Shown: positions 58,538-64,000 of the stretch, in pieces | Layout of the letters: each line of letters begins with the position of its first letter | Numbering within the stretch: the stretch's first letter is position 1 | Origin: Clostridia bacterium | Lineage (GTDB): Bacteria > Bacillota > Clostridia > Lachnospirales > Anaerotignaceae | Length of the DNA stretch: 64,000 nucleotides | Assembly (NCBI GenBank): GCA_022651385.1 | Contig: JALCQR010000003.1 | Coordinates: 182,967-246,966, forward strand | Reading direction: 5' to 3' | Notes under the pieces: model-generated | What the model was told of the DNA's origin: nothing | The model's input: the letters and a program-made list of their open reading frames with translations, nothing else | The model's database searches: none | Program-made: the position numbers and the translations under genes

Positions 58538-59632
58538 ATGGGATACGTAAAAATACAGTACGAAACATTAAAAACATTTTCAAATGTTGTGTTTGAAAAA
58601 ATGGGCTTTAATAAAAATGACGCCGGCATAATCACGGATGTTTTGCTTACAAGCGACATGTACGGAATCGAAAGCCACGGCGTTCAAAGAATGGTTCTTT
58701 ATTATAAAACGATAAAAAACGGCCGTATACACATGGACGCAAAATGGGAAATAGTTCACGAAACTCCTTTAAGCGCCGTAATCGACAATCATTTCGGAGT
58801 CGGACAGCTTGTAGGCAATTTTGCAATGAATATGGCGATAGACAAAGCTAAAAAAAGCGGTATAGGCATTGTTTCCGTAAGAAACTCAAACCATTACGGC
58901 ATTGCCGGATATTATGCAAAAATGGCATGCAAAGAGGGACTTATAGGCTTTTCAACAACAAACAGCGAGGCCATAATGGTTCCAACCTACGGCAGAATGG
59001 CAATGCTCGGCTCAAATCCTATAGCCGTTGCCGTTCCGGCAGAGCCATATGATTTTCTTTTTGATGCCGCAACCACAGTTGTAACAAGAGGCAAAGTTGA
59101 GGTATACAACAAAAAAGGCGAGCCTCTTCCTGATGGCTGGACACTTGGCGCAGACGGTCTGCCGGCTACAAACGCTCCCGACATACTTAAAAACATAAAC
59201 GAAAAAAGAGGCGGAGGCATACTTCCTCTCGGCGGCGCAACTGAACAGTTCGGCGGTCACAAAGGCTACGGCTGGGGCATGGTTGCCGAAATATTTTCAT
59301 CCATTCTTTCAATGGGGCTTACATCTAATCATACGCATATCGGCTCAACAAGCGGCACATGCCATTGTTTTGCGGCAATAGATCCTTCTCTTTTCGGCAA
59401 TCCTGAAGAAATAAAAGAGCACTTTTCAAACTTTTTAAAAGAGTTGAGAGAGTCACCTAAAGCACAGGGCCAGACACGTATTTACACTCATGGCGAAAAA
59501 GAAGTTGAGGCATACAACAGGATTTTAAAAGAAGGCATACCTGTTAACCAAAACACACTTAAGGAAATGAAGCTTATTTGTGACGAATACGGTATTGATA
59601 TGGAAAAATATCTCGGAAAACTTGAGTTTTAA
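58538..59632 (+). CDS. Malate/L-lactate dehydrogenase family (Ldh2) oxidoreductase
   Basis: A 364-residue NAD(P)-dependent 2-hydroxyacid dehydrogenase of the LDH2/MDHG2 family, unrelated in fold to classical LDH. Landmarks are SDMYGIESHGVQRM (catalytic His), GVGQLVGNFAMNMAI, VSVRNSNHYGIAGYYA, GSNPIAVAVPA and GGHKGYGWGMVAEI. Family members reduce oxaloacetate, pyruvate, ureidoglycolate or sulfolactate-type substrates, so the substrate is open. AATCGGAGG precedes the ATG. It is divergent from the leu operon and followed by an ACT-domain gene. Confidence 0.88.
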   Translation: MGYVKIQYETLKTFSNVVFEKMGFNKNDAGIITDVLLTSDMYGIESHGVQRMVLYYKTIKNGRIHMDAKWEIVHETPLSAVIDNHFGVGQLVGNFAMNMAIDKAKKSGIGIVSVRNSNHYGIAGYYAKMACKEGLIGFSTTNSEAIMVPTYGRMAMLGSNPIAVAVPAEPYDFLFDAATTVVTRGKVEVYNKKGEPLPDGWTLGADGLPATNAPDILKNINEKRGGGILPLGGATEQFGGHKGYGWGMVAEIFSSILSMGLTSNHTHIGSTSGTCHCFAAIDPSLFGNPEEIKEHFSNFLKELRESPKAQGQTRIYTHGEKEVEAYNRILKEGIPVNQNTLKEMKLICDEYGIDMEKYLGKLEF

Positions 59633-59712
59633 AAAAATTAAACAGACGTTCAGGGTGTTTTTTTAACGCTCTGTATTTATACATATACGCGGCATTTTTT
59701 GAGGTGTTTTAA

Positions 59713-60078
59713 ATGAATTTAAAAGTTATTAAAGAGGATTTTTCAATATGCAAAGTTCAGTCTTTAAGCGATATAGATTTTGAAAGCAATTATTTATTCA
59801 TAGGAAAAACCGACGAGGAAATCTCAGTTGTATGCCCTTCTTTATGTACTCCAAAAAACACTTTGGAATGTGACCGAGGCTGGAAAGCGTTCAGGATAGA
59901 AGGCATACTTGATTTTTCGCTTATCGGGATACTGTCAAAAATAACGTCAATACTTGCTGAAAATAAAATCGGCATTTTTGCCGTATCAACATACAACACC
60001 GATTATGTGCTTACAAAAGAAAAAGATTTCAAAAAAGCTATTTCCTTACTTGAAAATTCCGGATATAAAATAATATAA
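59713..60078 (+). CDS. ACT-domain protein (CASTOR/ACT_7-like)
   Basis: A 121-residue protein. The C-terminal half (AFRIEGILDFSLIGILSKIT, then LAENKIGIFAVSTYNTDYVL) matches the small double-ACT proteins that bind amino acids, and the N-terminal half is a diverged ACT-like unit. No enzyme domain is present, so it probably senses an amino acid, perhaps one made by its neighbours (inference). GAGGTG precedes the ATG. Confidence 0.8.
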   Translation: MNLKVIKEDFSICKVQSLSDIDFESNYLFIGKTDEEISVVCPSLCTPKNTLECDRGWKAFRIEGILDFSLIGILSKITSILAENKIGIFAVSTYNTDYVLTKEKDFKKAISLLENSGYKII

Positions 60079-60117
60079 TTGACAATTTAAACGTAAAATA
60101 AGAAACATAAAACAAAA

Positions 60118-60166
60118 ATAAAAGTGTCGCAAACCATTGATTTTACTTGGTTTTCGGCACTTTTAA
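60118..60166. terminator. Terminator between ACT gene and tRNA-Pro
   Basis: AAAAGTGTCGCAAACCA pairs with TGGTTTTCGGCACTTTT with two mismatches. A and T tracts at the ends make it usable from both strands, for the ACT gene and for the minus-strand tRNA. Confidence 0.8.
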
Positions 60167-60170
60167 TAAA

Positions 60171-60244
60171 TCGAGGTGACAAGACTCGAACTTGCGGCCT
60201 CTGCGTCCCGAACGCAGCGCTCTACCACCTGAGCCACACCTCGA
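60171..60244 (-). tRNA. tRNA-Pro (CGG anticodon)
   Basis: A 74-base cloverleaf on the minus strand. The acceptor stem is TCGAGGT/ACCTCGA and the D arm contains GGCTCAGGTGGTAGAGC. The anticodon stem CTGCG/CGCAG carries the loop TTCGGGA, giving CGG with G37 as usual for proline. The T arm contains AAGTTCGAGTCTT. The 3' CCA is not encoded. Confidence 0.95.
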
Positions 60245-60600
60245 CAACAATCTTATTCTAAACATATTGATAGAAAATGTCAATAGAAAACTGTTATTTG
60301 TTTAAAAAATGCAAGTCAAAAGAGCATGTGTGTTATAAATAAAAAAGGAATTCCGGCAGCAGGCTAATTGTACCACGCTGGGATTCCTTTTTTGAATATC
60401 CATGTTTTCAATCACACACTTTCTCGGAAGGTTAAGCTTACATGCATCAATTAACGGGCTTATCACTCACCGCTTGCCCCGTGAATATAATGTAATTAAA
60501 TCAACATTTATTCCGAACTTCATTATGATCGCTGCAAGATAAGGCATGAGGCTGTAGCTTTCGTAAAAGTCCGAGATTCATTTTATTAGGAGAAAAATAT
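60245..60600. other. Upstream region of the beta-helix gene
   Basis: About 355 bases. It contains a strong hairpin at 60340-60396 and, beyond it, about 200 bases of less AT-rich sequence with a CGGGC...GCCCCG pairing near 60457-60483. I could not identify a promoter or a known RNA family. No ORF with a ribosome binding site is present. Confidence 0.5.
60340..60396. terminator. Hairpin with A and T tracts, terminator-like
   Basis: AAAAAAGGAATTCC pairs with GGGATTCCTTTTTT, extended by GCAGC/GCTGG, around a 20-base loop. It would stop transcription entering from either side. Confidence 0.7.
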
Positions 60601-63576
60601 ATGGCAGCGATTCAAGTAAAAACCGATTACCCGACTATCCAGTCAGCTGTTGATGCAGCATCTCCCGGGGATGAAATCCTTGTGGAAGACGGCACTTACC
60701 ATGAACAGGTGACGGTAAACAAAAGTTATATCAAAATCATTGGCGGAGAAAAAACGATTCTCGATGGGAAAATGAATCTCGACACCGGCGTTATTCTCAA
60801 TAACACAAGCGGTGTGGAAATCAAATCCCTTATCATAAAAAATTACAAAAGCGACGGGGTGGATATCTTAGGAAGCGGAAATTCTAACAGCATTTTCAAA
60901 ACTCATTTTTTAAACATCAATTATTACGGCGTTATGCTGGACTCTTCTACTTCAAGCGATAGAATCGTCGGATGCAGCATAAGCGGTGCGTATTACGGTG
61001 TCTATGACTCAGGCAGCTATCTTGTGATGAAAGACTGTGAAACCTCGTACTGCTTTAGAGGTTTCTATTCCACCGATGATTCAAATAACGCAAATATTAT
61101 CAATTGTATTATCAATTATAACAACGGCGGAATCTATGTAAACGGTATCGGCACTCATATCATCAAAAACAATATACTCGGAGCTGTTGACACAGGCATC
61201 TATGCACGTTCAAGTTGTTTCATTGAGGAAAATGTTATAAAAGACACTATTTATAATGACGGAATTTATCTCTCAGCAGCAAACAGCACCATCAAAGGAA
61301 ATCACGTGTGTTCAAACGGGCAAAATGGCATTTATGTTACCTCAAGAAATAATTCGGTAATCAACAATGAGGTAAACGATAATGCGGGCATCGGCATTCT
61401 TATTGTGTCTTACGGGTGTATTATCACTGGCAACTCAGCCTGCGGAAACGGAAGATATGACATTGCAAGAAAAATGTCAGATAATATTATACAGGATAAT
61501 GTCTGCAATAAATGTCTGCCGCCATGGATTTGCAGCAGCGGGACATCTGAAGGACAAGAAGATATGGTCATAAATCAGGAATTCTACTCAGCTGACATCA
61601 AAGTCCCTGAAGATTACCCAACCATTCAGGCTGCTGTTGATGCTGCCGTTTCGGGAGATATTATTTTTGTGGAAAGCGGCGTCTACAATGAACAGATTAC
61701 TATAAAAAAGGACTTTATCAAAATCATAGGCGGTAAAAAAGCTGTCTTAAACGGGGAAATGCGGCTCGACACCGGATTTATACTCAGTGACACCGTAGGT
61801 ACAGAGATTAAATCCTTTACCATCAAAAACTTCAGAATTGACGGCATTGACATTTTGGGCAACAGCAAAAGCAACGTCATTGAAGATACACAAATACTGG
61901 ATATAAACTATTATGGCATTTCTGTTGATACCTCTTCAGAAAACAACCAGCTTGCCTACTGCACAATAGATGGCAACTATGTAGGAATTGTAGACCGCAG
62001 CAACGGCCTGCGTATAGACAAAAGCAGTATTTCCTACAATGGACAATTCGGCGTCTACTGCACCGGCAACAATATGCGGATTAGCCAAAGCACGGTCCAA
62101 GGCAGCCTTATTGACACAGGCATTGAATGTATAGGAAGCGGTATTCAAATATCCGGATGCAAAGTTTCTCAAAATGGTTACTGTGGCATCTATATCAATG
62201 ACAGCAGCACCGTCAAAGAAAACGAGATATCCGAAAATGCATCTCACGGCCTTGTGTTAATCAGCTCGAATACCGCAAAAAATAATCGCATCTTGTCAAA
62301 TAAAGGTTACGGCATGTTTGCTTATGATAACAATTCCGTCATTGGCAATATCGTAAAAGGCAATGAATATACCGGAATAATTTTTTCAAATGATAATATC
62401 GTCGAGGATAATACTGCCCAAGAAAACAAGCCGTATGACATGGTTAGAATTATCTCGAATAACACAATCAGAAACAATACTTGCGGCAAATGCCTGCCGC
62501 CGTGGATTTGCGGAGAACAAAGCGAAAGCATGAAGGATAAGGAAATACCGCAGGATTCTGACGATGAAAATATTCTGGCAACAATTAATGTCCCGGCAGA
62601 TTATCCAACCATCCAGGCTGCTGTGGATGCTGCTTTTTCAGGAGATATTATTCTGGTTGAAAACGGCGTATACCATGAGCAGTTGACCATCAATAAGGGC
62701 TTTATTAAAATTATCGGCAAAAATAAAACGGTTCTTGACGGAGAGATGAAACTTGACAGCGGCTTTACACTCGACAATGCCGACGGTGTTGAAATTAGGT
62801 CATTTATAATTGAAAATTTTGCACTCTACGGAATCAATATTCTTGCAAGCAGCGGGGATACCATTTCAAAAACACGCATCTTGGACAATTACAATAACAT
62901 CTACTTAGAGGACACTGCCACAAACTGCGTAATCACAGACAGCATCGTTATGGGCGGAGGAATGGGAGGCATTACTAATTCAGGCAACAATATGCGTATT
63001 GAAAGATGCCAAATCTCGTATAACGGCAGCACAGGAGTCTATTTACGTGACTGCAATTTTTATGTCGGTCAAAGTGACATCAGCAACAACTTCGGTAATG
63101 GAATCAACTTTTATATTTCCGATTACAGCGCATGTATCATAGGCAATAAGCTATATGAAAATCGGAATCCGGCTTTGATTGCTAACGGCAGCTGCCTAAT
63201 CAAGGGCAACGAAATATGCAATACTTTTTCCAGCGCAGTTGGTGCCCTGACCAATAACTGTATTGTAGAGGAGAACCTTATTTGCTCAAACAAACAAGAC
63301 GGCATCATTATGAGGAACGGTTCCTCTGCTATCCGAAACAAAGTGCGTGATAACGGAAGATACGGCATCGCCGTCGAACAGGGCAATTTTGTTGAGGGCA
63401 ACACAGTCATGGGCAACAAATACTACGATATTAACAGAACATGGGCAAACAGTATCATTAAAAACAATATTTGCGTCAAAAGTTCGCCTCCATGGCTTTG
63501 CAAAGAATGCTGTCCGTCACCGGAAACAGACTTGAAAAATGAAGATTTAAACAAGGAGGAACAATATGAGAATTAG
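60601..63576 (+). CDS. Triplicated right-handed beta-helix repeat protein
   Basis: 991 residues made of three homologous units of about 330 residues, starting near residues 4, 332 and 662. Each opens with a D-Y-P-T-I-Q-(S/A)-A-V-D-A-A-x-x-G-D motif and the segment IKIIGG.K..L.G.M.LD, as in NosD/pectate-lyase-type beta helices. Many short N-N/G-rich rungs follow (NSVINNEVNDNAGIGI type). Each unit closes with a Cys/Pro/Trp motif: CNKCLPPWIC, CGKCLPPWIC, CVKSSPPWLC. There is no signal peptide or membrane segment. AGGAG precedes the ATG. ATC, CTC and TTC codons are more common than in neighbouring genes, suggesting transfer. Function unknown; it could be a spore-surface, phage-like or secreted-by-other-route protein. 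Confidence 0.8.
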   Translation: MAAIQVKTDYPTIQSAVDAASPGDEILVEDGTYHEQVTVNKSYIKIIGGEKTILDGKMNLDTGVILNNTSGVEIKSLIIKNYKSDGVDILGSGNSNSIFKTHFLNINYYGVMLDSSTSSDRIVGCSISGAYYGVYDSGSYLVMKDCETSYCFRGFYSTDDSNNANIINCIINYNNGGIYVNGIGTHIIKNNILGAVDTGIYARSSCFIEENVIKDTIYNDGIYLSAANSTIKGNHVCSNGQNGIYVTSRNNSVINNEVNDNAGIGILIVSYGCIITGNSACGNGRYDIARKMSDNIIQDNVCNKCLPPWICSSGTSEGQEDMVINQEFYSADIKVPEDYPTIQAAVDAAVSGDIIFVESGVYNEQITIKKDFIKIIGGKKAVLNGEMRLDTGFILSDTVGTEIKSFTIKNFRIDGIDILGNSKSNVIEDTQILDINYYGISVDTSSENNQLAYCTIDGNYVGIVDRSNGLRIDKSSISYNGQFGVYCTGNNMRISQSTVQGSLIDTGIECIGSGIQISGCKVSQNGYCGIYINDSSTVKENEISENASHGLVLISSNTAKNNRILSNKGYGMFAYDNNSVIGNIVKGNEYTGIIFSNDNIVEDNTAQENKPYDMVRIISNNTIRNNTCGKCLPPWICGEQSESMKDKEIPQDSDDENILATINVPADYPTIQAAVDAAFSGDIILVENGVYHEQLTINKGFIKIIGKNKTVLDGEMKLDSGFTLDNADGVEIRSFIIENFALYGINILASSGDTISKTRILDNYNNIYLEDTATNCVITDSIVMGGGMGGITNSGNNMRIERCQISYNGSTGVYLRDCNFYVGQSDISNNFGNGINFYISDYSACIIGNKLYENRNPALIANGSCLIKGNEICNTFSSAVGALTNNCIVEENLICSNKQDGIIMRNGSSAIRNKVRDNGRYGIAVEQGNFVEGNTVMGNKYYDINRTWANSIIKNNICVKSSPPWLCKECCPSPETDLKNEDLNKEEQYEN

Positions 63577-63772
63577 CAATATTGAAATTTTAAAGAGGGA
63601 TTTGGCCCTTCAAAAAAAGAAACTGGAAGACCTTAAAACCTGGGGAAGCGTGAGTATTCTAATCGAATCCCAGACCGCCCTTGTCGACAAGCTCGAAAAA
63701 CAGCTTGAAACAATCCAAGACAATAATAATTCTGATAATCCCGGACTTGATACAGTTGTTTCAAATTTATAA
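63566..63772 (+). CDS. Small coiled-coil protein overlapping the beta-helix gene
   Basis: 68 residues. A heptad-like helical pattern (IEILKRDLALQKKKLEDLK, then TALVDKLEKQLETIQ) is followed by an Asn/Asp/Ser-rich tail. Its ATG lies 11 bases inside the end of the beta-helix gene, with AAGGAGG properly spaced, so the two are translationally coupled and probably act together. I do not recognise a family. Confidence 0.65.
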   Translation: MRISNIEILKRDLALQKKKLEDLKTWGSVSILIESQTALVDKLEKQLETIQDNNNSDNPGLDTVVSNL

Positions 63773-63941
63773 GCAGCCTATGTAACATATTGGACTGAAG
63801 GAGCTTTCATTCTTGGCATATATATCCAGCGTAGTATAATTAGCCCGCTAAATGTGATATCCAGTCTATTGTCTTTTTTCCTCATTCAAATTGTAGCCTG
63901 AACTTTGTTCTTTAGGCTTGATGTGCAAACGTAACATAACA

Positions 63942-63990
63942 CAAGCAAGGCACTCTACAAAATTACATCGTATTGTGCCTTGCTTTTTAT
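63942..63990 (+). terminator. Terminator after the beta-helix operon
   Basis: AGCAAGGCAC (63944-63953) pairs with GTGCCTTGCT (63975-63984) and is followed by TTTTATT. The 170 bases between the small gene and this hairpin hold no ORF I can support. Confidence 0.75.
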
Positions 63991-64000
63991 TATCTTAATA

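Noticed and set aside
60171-60244. tRNA-Pro as an att site for an integrated island
   Set aside because: No integrase is present, the unusual segment lies on the 5' side of the tRNA, and no duplicated tRNA 3' end is seen at the right end of the window.
60457-60483. Small structured RNA or riboswitch before the beta-helix gene
   Set aside because: Only a short GC-rich pairing is visible, with no match to a riboswitch core I know; left as unexplained intergenic sequence.

Overview
The window is a low-GC chromosomal segment from an endospore-forming, Gram-positive anaerobe of the Clostridia, most like the Lachnospirales/Anaerotignaceae; I cannot name a species. The evidence is sporulation genes (sigK with an uninterrupted pro-sequence, gpr germination protease, an alpha/beta-type SASP, spoVG), an S-layer-homology protein, three T-box leaders, an L20-type infC leader, a paired glgC/glgD and strong GGAGG ribosome binding sites. 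Almost all of it is ordinary chromosomal gene content. The accessory-looking parts are the amide locus (22.6-31.8 kb), a TetR/tautomerase pair (41.6-42.7 kb), a triplicated beta-helix protein (60.6-63.8 kb) and two related MITE-like repeats (11.9 and 35.8 kb).

Layout. 0.1-7.9 kb, mostly minus strand: gap, a UPF0291 protein, signal peptidase I, a YvlB-like protein, a membrane protein, a radical SAM protein, a large SLH protein and a 53-residue membrane-anchored protein. 8.0-11.9 kb, plus strand: serine T-box, serC, serA and a DUF1015 gene. 11.9-19.7 kb: repeat A, RNase Y, then gpr and sigK divergently transcribed, then rpsT and the infC-rpmI-rplT operon behind an L20-type attenuator, then thrS behind a threonine T-box. 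19.9-22.5 kb, plus strand: PHP phosphatase, HAD phosphatase and an iron-dependent alcohol dehydrogenase.

22.6-31.8 kb, minus strand: a complete short-chain amide/urea uptake and hydrolysis locus. It encodes an AmiE-type amidase, two nearly identical lipoprotein binding proteins, Urt-type permeases and ATPases (BCDE), an AraC-type regulator and a second carbon-nitrogen hydrolase. An amiE remnant lies between the two binding-protein genes, and two attenuator-like hairpins lie upstream of amiE. 32.3-40.6 kb: a secreted SH3-like protein, glmS, a 59-residue orphan, repeat B, spoVG, glgC-glgD and murC. 40.6-42.7 kb: a MerR regulator and a TetR/tautomerase pair with two matching operators.

42.8-48.4 kb, minus strand: the lower-glycolysis operon pgk-deacetylase-tpiA-gpmI-eno. 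48.6-53.0 kb: a small orphan, a SASP gene and a TAXI-type TRAP transporter. 53.4-58.3 kb, minus strand: leuA-leuC-leuD-leuB behind a leucine T-box. 58.5-60.2 kb: an Ldh2-type dehydrogenase, an ACT-domain protein and tRNA-Pro(CGG). 60.3-64.0 kb: the beta-helix gene and an overlapping small coiled-coil gene, with codon use unlike the neighbours.

The genes connect in several ways. gap plus the pgk operon supply the whole triose-phosphate part of glycolysis, and serA/serC draw on its 3-phosphoglycerate. Three amino-acid functions (Ser and Leu synthesis, Thr-tRNA charging) are each controlled by a tRNA-sensing leader, and the specifier triplets (UCC, CUC, ACU) can be read from sequence alignment. 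The GPR protease and its likely SASP substrate are encoded in the same window.
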